Of a stretch of 34,958 bases of DNA, positions 1 through 7,784 are shown one piece after another. Source of the stretch: Coriobacteriaceae bacterium (GTDB lineage: Bacteria; Actinomycetota; Coriobacteriia; Coriobacteriales; Coriobacteriaceae); assembly GCA_902363125.1 (NCBI GenBank), contig CABIZD010000019.1:1-34958 (forward strand), written 5' to 3'. Each line of letters begins with the position of its first letter. Position 1 is the first letter of the stretch. A model generated the notes under the pieces. It did no database searches, was not told the origin of the DNA, and saw nothing but the letters and a program-made list of their open reading frames with translations. A program made the translations under genes and the position numbers.

Positions 1-110
1 CGGTCGGCCAGGGCGGTCATCTTCTTGCCGGCCTCGTAGACGTTCCTGCCGTCCTCGAGGTAGCCCTCCTGGTCGAAGTGCATGATCTCGATCTTCTCGG
101 TCTCCTTCAT
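1..110 (-). CDS. SIS-domain sugar isomerase/deglycase-like protein, N-terminus only
   Basis: The frame opens with an ATG at 110 and runs off the left edge, so about 36 residues are visible (starting MKETEKIEIMHFDQEGYLED). A strong ribosome binding site, AGGAG, sits six bases upstream of the ATG. The motif of a short beta strand, then HFDQEGYLEDGRNVYEAGKK, resembles the start of SIS-domain proteins of the GlmS/FrlB type, which isomerise or deglycate phosphorylated amino sugars. This is a resemblance from memory and no SIS core is visible. It lies next to two GntR/UTRA regulators, which often control amino-sugar genes, and has candidate operator repeats upstream. It could be another family. Confidence 0.45.
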   Translation of the reverse strand, partial: MKETEKIEIMHFDQEGYLEDGRNVYEAGKKMTALAD

Positions 111-220
111 TCCCGCTCCTTTCACGAGCAGTTTGAATTGTCGCACGGAATGGACAGGCTTGCCGCCCCGTCTCGCCGCTTAACCTTGTGGACATCTTGG
201 CCCCAAGCTCAACAATTCAA

Positions 221-268
221 AGGTTCTTAATACCAGTGAACGATTACAGGTTAGCCGTTTTTAATACC
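221..268. promoter_or_regulatory. Direct-repeat candidate operator upstream of the SIS-like gene
   Basis: Two related sites, GGTTCTTAATACC at 222-234 and CGTTTTTAATACC at 256-268, share TTAATACC and are spaced 34 bp apart. The first is an imperfect palindrome of the GGT-N7-ACC kind seen in HutC-type GntR operators. They lie between the SIS-like gene (start 110, minus strand) and the terminator of the adjacent GntR gene, so regulation of the SIS-like gene by one of the neighbouring regulators is plausible. Binding is inferred only. Confidence 0.35.
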
Positions 269-343
269 GATTTTTTGATTTCATCCTCCCCTCTCGGTAG
301 ACGGTCAGTTTTTGCCGTTCATCGGTCATGCGACACATGTCCG

Positions 344-380
344 TAAAAAAATGAGCACCCCGCCGTGCACGAGGATGCTC
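344..380 (-). terminator. Rho-independent terminator of the GntR pair
   Basis: On the minus strand an 8-bp stem, GAGCATCC with GGGTGCTC (one G-U pair), is followed by seven T residues. It starts seven bases after the stop codon of the GntR gene at 387. Confidence 0.75.
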
Positions 381-386
381 TAGACG

Positions 387-1100
387 CTAATAGTTGTAGG
401 TATATCCGCCGGCATCACCGCGGTTAAAAGACTTGGCATGCTCGATCGCCTGCCCACTCGAGTCATAGGTCATGCATTCCAGTACGAGCGCCAGGTCGCC
501 CGGCTCAAGATTGAGCAAACTCGCATCGCGTGCGCGCAGCGCTTCAATATCGAGTTTCTCAATCGACTTGTCCGGTTTGCGCCCCAACATGTCGTAGGTC
601 TCGAACAGGCTGAAGACCGAAATGTCCACGTCTTCGATGCCCGGAAACAGCAGACACGGAATCAGCGTCATCTCAATCGACACGGGCTCCCCATCAATGC
701 AGTTGAGACGGCGCACCGAGTAAAGCAGATCGTCCTCGGCGATGCCAAACAGGTCGGCGTAATACGGGCCGGCGTAGCGTTTGGAGCGCGCCAGAATGCG
801 CACCGACGGCGTCGCGCCCGACGCCAGAACCGACTGACGGAAGCCGCCCTTGCGTTCGTGCTCGTCAAACCACTTGTGTCCCACAAAGGCGCCCTTGCCC
901 TGCACGCGACGAATCTGGCCACTTTTGACCAGCTCGTCCATGGCACTTCGGATTGTCAGGCGCGTCGTGCCAAACTCCTCGGCCAGCTCGTTTTCGGACG
1001 GAATCATCGAGCCCGTCGGGTAGTCGCCGCGCTCGATTCGCTCCGCAATGCAGCGGCGAATTTGTTTGTAAACCGGCAAGTCTTCTACTGCATCAGCCAT
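387..1100 (-). CDS. GntR-family transcriptional regulator, HutC/UTRA type (first of a tandem pair)
   Basis: The 237-residue protein has an N-terminal winged helix-turn-helix (residues about 8-75, with PSENELAEEFGTTRLTIRSA and a GKGAFV wing) and a C-terminal UTRA ligand-binding domain (about 95-237, with RRLNCIDGEPVSIEMT and ALVLECMTYDSSGQAIEHA). The family binds DNA as a dimer and is released by phosphorylated sugars or related metabolites; the ligand here is unknown. Its start overlaps the end of the upstream GntR gene by 16 bases, so the two are probably translationally coupled. A terminator follows directly. The only nearby candidate target is the SIS-like gene starting at 110. Confidence 0.9.
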   Translation of the reverse strand: MADAVEDLPVYKQIRRCIAERIERGDYPTGSMIPSENELAEEFGTTRLTIRSAMDELVKSGQIRRVQGKGAFVGHKWFDEHERKGGFRQSVLASGATPSVRILARSKRYAGPYYADLFGIAEDDLLYSVRRLNCIDGEPVSIEMTLIPCLLFPGIEDVDISVFSLFETYDMLGRKPDKSIEKLDIEALRARDASLLNLEPGDLALVLECMTYDSSGQAIEHAKSFNRGDAGGYTYNY

Positions 1101-1852
1101 TCGACACCTACCTTCGTCGCAACGCCGTCTGCCTCGCCGTTATCGGCAAAACGATACTTGGTCGGCAGAATCACGGACTTGCAATACTCGACAAAGCCAT
1201 CGTTCTCGTCACGCTCGTGCGAAGCCTTGTAAAACACCGGCGTGCCCTCCTGAGCACCCAGCAACTTGGCCTCGTCGGCGTTCAGACGGCTGATGGAAAT
1301 ATGCTCCTTGCCGTGCGTCACATGGACATTCCCTTCTTTGAGCAAAACGTCGTAGAGGCTTTCCTGCTCAAAATCGTGATCGGGAAGCGAGGGGCACAAA
1401 GACAGATTGACGTGGGCCGTCTCAATCGACGCCGGGGAACCATTAACCACGCGCACACGTCGAATGCAGAAAAGCGGCATGCCCAGGTCGATCTGGGCCT
1501 TTTGGGCCAGATCGATATCGGCGTACACGACCTTGGACCAAACCAGGCGTGCGGTCGACTTTGAGCCAACCCTCTCCACCGCCTGCGTATAGTTCCATGT
1601 TTCCTGAAAGATGTTCAGCGGTTTGGGAGGACACACATAGGTGCCCGAACCGCGGCGGCTTTCCAAAGTTCCGCACGAAATAAGGCGCGCGATCGCAGCA
1701 CGCAACGCCGTGCGCGACACGCCCAGCTCTTCACAGAGCACACGCTCGGCGGGCAGCCGGTCGCCACCCTGCAGGTCATAATGATTGATATACCAAAGAA
1801 TGCCCTCAAAGGCGCAATCTTTGGGCGGAATCGCATATGGTTCACTCGGCAT
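1085..1852 (-). CDS. GntR-family transcriptional regulator, HutC/UTRA type (second of a tandem pair)
   Basis: A 255-residue regulator with a winged helix-turn-helix (about residues 12-75, containing LPAERVLCEELGVSRTALRA and RRGSGTYV) and a UTRA domain (about 95-245, with CIRRVRVVNGSPASIETAHV). The ATG at 1852 is chosen because AGGAG lies eight bases before it; a GTG at 1858 would leave only two bases. The two GntR proteins are only distantly similar, so this is not a recent duplication. Co-expression of two overlapping regulators suggests they sense different ligands or form a heteromeric pair; that is inference. The stretch before it, 1853-1887, is too short for a classical promoter, so the hypothetical gene upstream may be in the same transcript. 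Confidence 0.88.
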   Translation of the reverse strand: MPSEPYAIPPKDCAFEGILWYINHYDLQGGDRLPAERVLCEELGVSRTALRAAIARLISCGTLESRRGSGTYVCPPKPLNIFQETWNYTQAVERVGSKSTARLVWSKVVYADIDLAQKAQIDLGMPLFCIRRVRVVNGSPASIETAHVNLSLCPSLPDHDFEQESLYDVLLKEGNVHVTHGKEHISISRLNADEAKLLGAQEGTPVFYKASHERDENDGFVEYCKSVILPTKYRFADNGEADGVATKVGVEWLMQ

Positions 1853-1887
1853 GGGCACGGCTCCTCAACCGCTTGATGCTGCAGACA

Positions 1888-2379
1888 TCATTGCTCCGGA
1901 CGCCCCATGGCGTCGAAGGCTTCTTTGATCTGCTCCGCAACGTTCCGATACGACCGATATAGGCCGGAGTCTCGCTTGACTTCGCCCGCGGTCACCGGAA
2001 TCTCAAGCTTCGAAATCTCATCCTCGCCGGTTTGCACGGCAACGATGACACCCATACCAAGGCACATATTACGCTTGGCAGCGTTGTTTTTAGTAGCCTG
2101 AGCTGGATTAATCAAAATCTGCTGAGCTAGTTCGCGCTTGCTAACCTCCGGCACATCCTCGGGATTTCCGGTCTCGACAATCTCGCACTGCAGCACGTCC
2201 GCATAGTCAAAAATCTTCGGCTCACCGCCGCGCTGATGTACAGCCCACTTGCGATGCGTGGCATCCTGGTAGATAGCCGGCAAAAACGTAAACCGCGGCG
2301 GGTCCAAAATCGTATCCGTGATGGTAAACACATCGGGATCAAAGGCATCCTGCGGGTTTTTCTTCTTGAACAGCCCCAT
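1888..2379 (-). CDS. Conserved-looking hypothetical protein, possibly PH-like domain
   Basis: A 163-residue soluble protein starting MGLFKKKNPQDAF. The ATG at 2379 is preferred over upstream starts because GGGAGG lies five bases before it. No signal peptide or membrane helix is visible. The pattern IFDYADVLQCEIVETG followed later by ISKLEIPV recalls small bacterial PH-like/DUF4428-type proteins in which a beta barrel follows an MGLF-K start, but the zinc-binding cysteines of DUF4428 are absent, so the family is uncertain. It ends 35 bases before the GntR gene and may be cotranscribed with it. No function can be assigned. Confidence 0.6.
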   Translation of the reverse strand: MGLFKKKNPQDAFDPDVFTITDTILDPPRFTFLPAIYQDATHRKWAVHQRGGEPKIFDYADVLQCEIVETGNPEDVPEVSKRELAQQILINPAQATKNNAAKRNMCLGMGVIVAVQTGEDEISKLEIPVTAGEVKRDSGLYRSYRNVAEQIKEAFDAMGRPEQ

Positions 2380-2503
2380 ATCAGCCTCCCGTACTAGCAT
2401 TAAACAACTCAAGCTGAATATAGCACCAATTTCAAGCCGCCACTTTACCGTATCGGTACGCGGCGTCTATGGCTCGCCCAGCGGAAGAGTTTACGGACGA
2501 GAA

Positions 2504-2570
2504 CCGGGGTGCCTGCCTTGTTTTGAGAAGTGGGCTCCGCGAACTTCTCAAAACAAGGCAGGCACCCCGG
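2504..2570. repeat. Long perfect palindrome (28-bp arms, 11-nt loop)
   Basis: Arms 2504-2531 and 2543-2570 are perfectly complementary over 28 bp, beginning CCGGGGTGCCTGCCTTG, with the loop GGGCTCCGCGA. It lies between the LacI-type gene (ends 2628, minus strand) and the hypothetical gene (starts 2379). No T-run follows on either side, so it is not a typical intrinsic terminator, although such a hairpin could stop transcription or protect a 3' end. It has the arm architecture of the four larger elements in this window but lacks their 69-70 nt core. Confidence 0.9.
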
Positions 2571-2627
2571 CCCCGCCGGTAAATAGCGGACACTCCGCAT
2601 GCAATCTATGCAAACAAACAAGTACGC

Positions 2628-3656
2628 TTAGCTACATTCGGTAAGATCGAGCACGCTGCCCTTCACGATAAGCGCCGGCTCCAGAACGACTTCTTCGGCA
2701 CGTCTACCGCCCCTACCGGCAAGACGCTTGGACATGCAGCCAAAAGCATGCTCCGCGAGGATACCTGGATCCTGCTCAATCGCAGTCAGCGCCGGCTCAA
2801 AGAGAACGTCGGCGGCCGAGTTGTCGTAACTCACCACCGAGATGTCGCCCGGGATGCTCTTCCCCATCTCGTGCAAGCGCTTGAGCAGACCGAGGGCGAT
2901 GTTATCCGAGCTTGCGAACACAGCGGTAGCATCAGTTGCGAGCACCGACTCCGAGGCCTCGTAGGCACTCGGAATGTAGTACTCGCTCTCAAACTCTAAA
3001 CGTGCGTCGATAGGCAAGCCAACCTCGCGCAGTGCGCGCTCATAGCCGGCAAGTCGTTTGCGACCCGTATTGGAGCGGCGTGCGTTAACCAGACAGGCAA
3101 TACGGCGGTGGCCTTGCTCGATCAGATAGCGGGTGGCCATGTAGCCGCCCATCTCGTGGTCGAACATCACCTTGTCGCACTCGAGCCCCTCAATGGCACG
3201 GTCGACCATCACGGCCGGGATGGGCAGGTGGCTGACTTCTTCGCGCAGGGCACGGTCGTCGGAGAACTCGTCGCCCACGACCAGGAAGACGCCATCAACG
3301 CCGCGCGTCACCAGCTGGCGCAGCAGCTCCAGATCGTCATCGGCGCTTCCACCCGAGCTGGTAATGAAGAGCGCATAGCCATCCTCGCGGCAGCGCTTTT
3401 CCAGGCTACCGGCGAGCGAGGCAAAAAAGCGGCTCTCGATGTTAGGGACGATAAGGCCCAGCGTGCGCGACTCGCGCATGACCAAACTACGCGCAATCTG
3501 GTTAGGAACATAGTGGTTGCGCGCCGCGACCTCCTTGATGAGTTTGCGGTTTTCTTCCGAGATGCGACAGGGCCGATTATTGAGCACAAGCGAGACCGAC
3601 GAGGGGGAAAGCCCCACCTCCTGGGCGATCTGCTTGAGGGTGACTTTGTTGGCCAT
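2628..3656 (-). CDS. LacI-family transcriptional regulator
   Basis: The 342-residue protein has the classic LacI N-terminus: helix-turn-helix VTLKQIAQEVGLSPSSVSLV (residues 4-23), hinge helix region ending in RSLVMRESRTLGLIVPNIES, then a periplasmic-binding-protein-like effector domain to residue 335 (DGVFLVVGDE, FASSDNIALGLL, ISVVSYDNS). It should repress carbohydrate genes until a sugar binds. GGAAGGAG lies seven bases before the ATG. A TATACT sequence upstream (minus strand, near 3697) could be its -10 box. It is divergent from murB and no sugar catabolic gene adjoins it, so its target is not evident. Confidence 0.93.
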   Translation of the reverse strand: MANKVTLKQIAQEVGLSPSSVSLVLNNRPCRISEENRKLIKEVAARNHYVPNQIARSLVMRESRTLGLIVPNIESRFFASLAGSLEKRCREDGYALFITSSGGSADDDLELLRQLVTRGVDGVFLVVGDEFSDDRALREEVSHLPIPAVMVDRAIEGLECDKVMFDHEMGGYMATRYLIEQGHRRIACLVNARRSNTGRKRLAGYERALREVGLPIDARLEFESEYYIPSAYEASESVLATDATAVFASSDNIALGLLKRLHEMGKSIPGDISVVSYDNSAADVLFEPALTAIEQDPGILAEHAFGCMSKRLAGRGGRRAEEVVLEPALIVKGSVLDLTECS

Positions 3657-3839
3657 CTCGCTCCTTCCGGGTTTACGCGCAATCTCTTGAAAGTATAGCG
3701 ACTACCCCTCTACCTCGGTGATAAACACTTTACCAATCCGGTAGACGGCTGTTTTATCGCCGCCAGCGCACCAAATCCGTCCGGGTGGGGTATATTGCAA
3801 TCGATTGATGACAACGACCACCAAAAGGCGGATATTCGT

Positions 3840-4802
3840 ATGCACGAGAACGACTTTTTTAACGAGGACCTGCTGTGCGCGCTTGCTGGCGTTGCCGGCG
3901 AGGACAACGTGCTGATGAGCGAGCCCATGCGCGAGCACACCACGTTTAGGATCGGCGGCCCGGCCGACGTCTTTGTCACGCCCGATACCGAGCAGGGCCT
4001 CGTCGCCACGCTCGACACCTGTTATCGCTGCGACCTACCGCTCACCATCGTGGGCAACGGCTCCGACCTGCTCGTCGGCGACAAGGGCATCCGCGGCGTC
4101 GTCGTGGCGCTGGGCGAAGGCCTCTCCGACATTACGATCGACGGCACGCACGTCACGGCGGCAGCCGGCGCGCTGCTTTCCGATGTCGCAGCCGCGGCAG
4201 CCGAGGCCGGTCTCACCGGCATGGAGCCCATCTCGGGCATCCCCGGATCGGTCGGCGGCGCCTGCTACATGAACGCCGGTGCCTACGGTGCCTGCATGGC
4301 CGATGTGCTGGAGTCCGTGCGCGTCTACAAACCCGCTCGCCAGCTCGACGACGGCACCCGCGGCAGCGGCAATATCATCGAGTTCGATGTCGACGAGCTC
4401 AACCTGGGTTATCGAAAGAGCCGCATCGCCGATGACGGCTTTATCGTGCTTTCGGCCACCTTCAATCTCGCCCCGGGCAACGCCGCGATGATCAAGGCCG
4501 ACATGGACGACTACCGCCAGCGCCGCGAGGACAAGCAGCCGCTCGACATGCCGAGCGCCGGCTCCACTTTCAAGCGCCCCGAGGGTTACTTTGCCGGCAA
4601 ACTCATCATGGATGCCGGCCTGCGAGGACACGCCGTTGGCGGCGCGCAGGTAAGCGAAAAGCACTGCGGTTTTATCGTCAACGCCAACCACGCCACCGCC
4701 GCCGACGTTGACGAACTCATCCGCGACATCCAAGCCAAAGTCAAAGAGCAGTTCGACGTAGACCTAGAACCCGAAGTCCACCGAGTAGGCGAATTCCTTT
4801 AA
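3840..4802 (+). CDS. murB: UDP-N-acetylenolpyruvoylglucosamine reductase MurB
   Basis: MurB reduces UDP-GlcNAc-enolpyruvate to UDP-MurNAc with NADPH and FAD in the cytoplasm, the second committed step of peptidoglycan synthesis. The 320-residue protein shows the FAD-binding half (TTFRIGGPADVFV, GNGSDLLV, ISGIPGSVGGACYMNAGAYG) and the C-terminal half with LGYRKSRI, SAGSTFKRP (catalytic serine) and EPEVHRVGE (catalytic glutamate). ATG 3840 is chosen because AAAGGCGG lies eight bases upstream and a TATATT -10-like box at 3791-3796 covers the alternative TTG start at 3795. The gene is monocistronic, with its own terminator just downstream. Confidence 0.96.
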   Translation: MHENDFFNEDLLCALAGVAGEDNVLMSEPMREHTTFRIGGPADVFVTPDTEQGLVATLDTCYRCDLPLTIVGNGSDLLVGDKGIRGVVVALGEGLSDITIDGTHVTAAAGALLSDVAAAAAEAGLTGMEPISGIPGSVGGACYMNAGAYGACMADVLESVRVYKPARQLDDGTRGSGNIIEFDVDELNLGYRKSRIADDGFIVLSATFNLAPGNAAMIKADMDDYRQRREDKQPLDMPSAGSTFKRPEGYFAGKLIMDAGLRGHAVGGAQVSEKHCGFIVNANHATAADVDELIRDIQAKVKEQFDVDLEPEVHRVGEFL

Positions 4803-4807
4803 CAAAG

Positions 4808-4840
4808 AAGGCCCCGAAAGGGGCCTTCACCATATTTATT
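4808..4840 (+). terminator. murB terminator
   Basis: An 8-bp stem, AAGGCCCC and GGGGCCTT, is closed by a GAAA tetraloop (4808-4827) five bases after the murB stop and is followed by an AT-rich tract with only short T-runs. The reverse strand offers TTCTTTGTT, so it may also work against minus-strand transcripts. Confidence 0.7.
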
Positions 4841-4880
4841 CAGATAACCCAGTCCGGCGTGTGGCGTATTGGATCCGAGA

Positions 4881-5011
4881 GGTCCGTGGCTGCCCGAAAG
4901 GCATTAGGTTGATCGCGAGTTCCGCACGAGCCGGAGAGCACTTAATGTGCTCTCCGTGCGAGCAGGACTGTCCGAGCAGGCAACCTAATGCCTTTCGGGC
5001 AGCCACGGACC
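4881..5011 (+). repeat. Long-hairpin element, copy A (31-bp perfect arms around a 69-nt core)
   Basis: Arms 4881-4911 and 4981-5011 are perfect inverted repeats starting GGTCCGTGGCTGCCC. The 69-nt core begins ATCGCGAGTTCCGCACG and ends GAGCAGG. Inside the core, GGAGAGCAC and GTGCTCTCC (4933-4941, 4947-4955) form a 9-bp stem with the loop TTAAT. The same core with different arms recurs at 22706, 27471 and 27777. This copy lies between the convergent ends of murB and the hydrolase gene. No T-run flanks it. Confidence 0.92.
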
Positions 5012-5030
5012 AACTTACTTCAAACCACCG

Positions 5031-6236
5031 TTACGACAGCGCAATACCGCCGAGCCAGCCCCAACGCACGCCAGAGCCAGTGCCATAGAAGCTAATAAAC
5101 GAATCGAGCGACTTAGACGTAATGGCGCCCTCGTTGCTCATAACGATGCCGCCGCCAACGTAGATACCCACATGACCGTAGATAAGGCCCGGAGCACCCG
5201 TGCCGCTGTGCGAGGAATCGGCCACGATCATGCCCACCTGCAATGCCGAGCGGTCGGAGCTATAGCACCATGCGTTAAACATATCGCACGCGTTGCCGCC
5301 AAAGTAGCCAACGCCAGCGTTACGGAAGACATTGGTAACCCACGCCGCGCACCAGTTCTGACCCGGCGAAGGCGTAGAGTAGCACGCGTTGATGACGGCC
5401 TGCTGTTTGCCCGAGCCGGCATTCTGTTGCGGGGTTCCGGGCGCATACGATCCGCCACCCGAGCTTGAACCACCCGAGTAGGAATTGTTCTTGTTCGCGG
5501 CGGCGGCAGCAGCGGCGGCCTTCCTGGCAGCCTCCTCAGCCTGGGCGGCAGCGAGGATCTCGGAATCGCGCTGAGCCATGAGCTCCTTGACGTCGTCGGA
5601 AAGACCGTTCAGCACGGTCTGGACTTCTTGCTGCTTGGCCTGCATATCCTGCATCTGAGCCGTCTGCTGGTCCTTGAGCTTCTCTAAGTCGGCTTTCTGC
5701 GACTCAAGCTCGGTCTTTTGCGCATCGAGCTCTTCCTGGATGGTCTGGATATCCTCGATGGCATCGCGGTCGCTCTTGTTGATCTTCTCAACGTAATGCG
5801 CGTTGGCGACGAGTTCCTCAAACGAGCCAGAGGCCAGCAGCAGCGACAGGATGTTCGTGCCGCCGGACTTGTAGCTGGCGGCCACGCGATCGGAAAGGTC
5901 ATTGCGCTTCTTCTTGAGCTCGGCCTTCTTTTCATCGATCTGGGCTTGCGTGTCGTCAATCTTGCCCTGGACATTCTCGATGTCGTTGAGGGTCTGGGCA
6001 TTCTTGTTGGCCAGCGCCGCATACTCATTTGCGATGCTGTCGAGCTGGGCCTGAACCTCGTCGAGCTGGGCCTGGGCGGCATTCAGTTTATCGGTGGTTT
6101 CTTTGGAAGCCTCCGCCGCATGGGCGCGAGCGGGCAGGCCAAAAAGAACTGCCGCAGAAGCGGCGCCGAACAGGGCCTTGAGGGCAGTGCGGCGCGAGAG
6201 CTCCTGGGAAAGGATGGAATCGCTGTTTGGTGACAT
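5031..6236 (-). CDS. Secreted coiled-coil peptidoglycan hydrolase (NlpC/P60-CHAP superfamily)
   Basis: The 401-residue protein starts with a twin-arginine-like signal (SRRTALKALFGAASAAVLFG, cleavage near AHA-AEA, residue about 40). Residues 45-245 form a long charged coiled coil rich in Q, K, D and E, like the N-terminal regulatory regions of septal hydrolases such as RipA or PcsB. An A-rich and then S/G-rich linker leads to a C-terminal cysteine-peptidase-like domain with C296 in NWCAAW and H355 in YGHVGIYVGGG, the likely catalytic pair. The expected role is cleavage of cell-wall peptides during division. GGAG lies five bases before the ATG. Whether the domain is strictly CHAP or NlpC/P60 is not certain. 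Confidence 0.85.
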   Translation of the reverse strand: MSPNSDSILSQELSRRTALKALFGAASAAVLFGLPARAHAAEASKETTDKLNAAQAQLDEVQAQLDSIANEYAALANKNAQTLNDIENVQGKIDDTQAQIDEKKAELKKKRNDLSDRVAASYKSGGTNILSLLLASGSFEELVANAHYVEKINKSDRDAIEDIQTIQEELDAQKTELESQKADLEKLKDQQTAQMQDMQAKQQEVQTVLNGLSDDVKELMAQRDSEILAAAQAEEAARKAAAAAAAANKNNSYSGGSSSGGGSYAPGTPQQNAGSGKQQAVINACYSTPSPGQNWCAAWVTNVFRNAGVGYFGGNACDMFNAWCYSSDRSALQVGMIVADSSHSGTGAPGLIYGHVGIYVGGGIVMSNEGAITSKSLDSFISFYGTGSGVRWGWLGGIALS

Positions 6237-6502
6237 ATGTACTCCGTTACATGCTTATTTATATGTCGCTCAACTCATACATATTAGCGTACATATGGCG
6301 CGTCCCAACGATTTCCACGAACGGCAGGAAACTGCAAGGTCAGCGGCTCGTAAGCAAATGCCAAAGATCAGGTTATGCGTACGCAAGCTCTTCTATGAGT
6401 ACGTTAGCACAATCCTCTGCTTTTCCTACAGCGCACGATTTGGGCGTCCCTGCCTGCGCTATACTCCCCTGAAGAAGTGTTCCTGATTCGATAGGAGACT
6501 AC

Positions 6503-7564
6503 ATGTCCAAAGCACTCGACCCCAAAGACACCTGCGTCCTCGTTACCGGTGGCGCCGGTTTTATCGGCTCGCACACCGTCGTTCAGCTGCTCGAGGGTGG
6601 CTACCAGGTCGTCATCGTCGATGATCTCTCCAACTCCAGCGCCGTCGCCGTCGACCGCGTCAAGACCATCGTGGGCGACGAGGCCGCCAAGAACCTCACC
6701 TTCTACGAGGCCAACGTGCTCGACCGCGATGCGATGAACAAGATCTTCGATACCCATCAGATCGACCGCGTCATCCACTTCGCCGGCTTTAAGGCCGTCG
6801 GCGAGTCGGTGAGCAAGCCCGTCGAGTACTACCACAACAACATCGAGAACACCCTGGTGCTCGTCGACGTCATGCGCAACCATGGCTGCAAGTCCATCAT
6901 CTTCTCAAGCTCCTCGACCGTCTACGGCGACCCGGACAACCCGCCCGTCACCGAGGAGGATCCTAAGAAGCCCGCGACCAACCCCTATGGTTGGACCAAG
7001 TGGATGATCGAGCAGATCCTTATGGACGTCCACACCGCCGACCCCGAGTGGGACGTCGTGCTGCTCCGTTACTTCAACCCCATCGGCGCTCATCCGTCGG
7101 GCCTGATCGGCGAGGACCCCAAGGGCATCCCCAACAACCTGGTGCCCTATGTCGCCCAGGTCGCCGTGGGCAAGCTCGAGGCCGTTCAGGTCTTTGGCAA
7201 CGACTACCCCACCCCCGACGGCACCGGCGTGCGCGACTACATCCACGTGTGCGATCTGGCCTCTGGTCACGTTGCCGCCCTTAACTGGATGAACGGCAAG
7301 ACCGGCGTCGAGATCTTTAACCTGGGCACCGGCACCGGCACCTCGGTACTCGAGGTCGTCGCCGCCTTCTCCAAGGCTTGTGGCAAGGAGCTGCCCTACG
7401 TGATCCGCGAGCGCCGCGCCGGCGACATCGCTGCCAACTGGTGCGATGCCTCCAAGGCCGAGCGCATGATGGGCTGGAAGGCCCAGTACGACATCGCGGA
7501 CATGTGCCGCGATAGCTGGAACTGGCAGAGCCACAACCCCAACGGCTTCGCCGACGCCGAGTAG
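6503..7564 (+). CDS. galE: UDP-glucose 4-epimerase GalE
   Basis: GalE interconverts UDP-glucose and UDP-galactose with bound NAD+, linking the Leloir pathway to cell-surface sugar synthesis. The 353-residue protein has the Rossmann motif GGAGFIGSH (residues 16-24), the catalytic serine in SSSSTVYGDP and the YxxxK pair in NPYGWTKWMIE, plus the RYFNPIGAHPSG substrate segment. Length and motifs are complete. GATAGGAG lies about six bases before the ATG. It is a single-gene unit with a strong terminator. The 266-base stretch before it (6237-6502) shows only promoter-like sequence, including TATACT near 6460. Confidence 0.96.
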   Translation: MSKALDPKDTCVLVTGGAGFIGSHTVVQLLEGGYQVVIVDDLSNSSAVAVDRVKTIVGDEAAKNLTFYEANVLDRDAMNKIFDTHQIDRVIHFAGFKAVGESVSKPVEYYHNNIENTLVLVDVMRNHGCKSIIFSSSSTVYGDPDNPPVTEEDPKKPATNPYGWTKWMIEQILMDVHTADPEWDVVLLRYFNPIGAHPSGLIGEDPKGIPNNLVPYVAQVAVGKLEAVQVFGNDYPTPDGTGVRDYIHVCDLASGHVAALNWMNGKTGVEIFNLGTGTGTSVLEVVAAFSKACGKELPYVIRERRAGDIAANWCDASKAERMMGWKAQYDIADMCRDSWNWQSHNPNGFADAE

Positions 7565-7586
7565 CAAAAACCTACATACCGCTCTT

Positions 7587-7621
7587 GCCCCGATCTCACG
7601 TTGTGAGGTCGGGGCTTTTTC
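7587..7621 (+). terminator. galE terminator
   Basis: A 13-bp stem with one G-T wobble (GCCCCGATCTCAC with GTGAGGTCGGGGC), a three-base loop and a run of five T, 23 bases after the galE stop. Confidence 0.92.
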
Positions 7622-7669
7622 ATGGCATGCAACCATTCGCCGAAAATCGACCAACTTTTTTATCTTGCC

Positions 7670-7699
7670 TGTACATGTTTAAACAACATGTTTTACAAT
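7670..7699 (+). promoter_or_regulatory. malQ promoter with TreR-like operator
   Basis: ATGTTTAAACAA at 7675-7686 contains the palindrome GTTTAAAC and matches, on the other strand, TTGTTTAAAC also found at 17591 and 17713. A TACAAT -10 box lies at 7694-7699 and a weak TGTACA at 7670-7675 would be the -35 box with 18-bp spacing, so the site falls between the two boxes as expected for a repressor. Assignment to the TreR-like regulator at 16817-17536 is inferred. Confidence 0.55.
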
Positions 7700-7784
7700 A
7701 GGCGTATCAGATCAGAACATCGGAGGCGGACTGCACATCCATCGGCAGGCCGACCCCACAACAAGAAGGTTGGTGAGCGCATTC

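Noticed and set aside
3702..4018. Minus-strand frames in the lacI-murB intergenic region
   Set aside because: They overlap the murB start and promoter, have no ribosome binding site and resemble no known protein.
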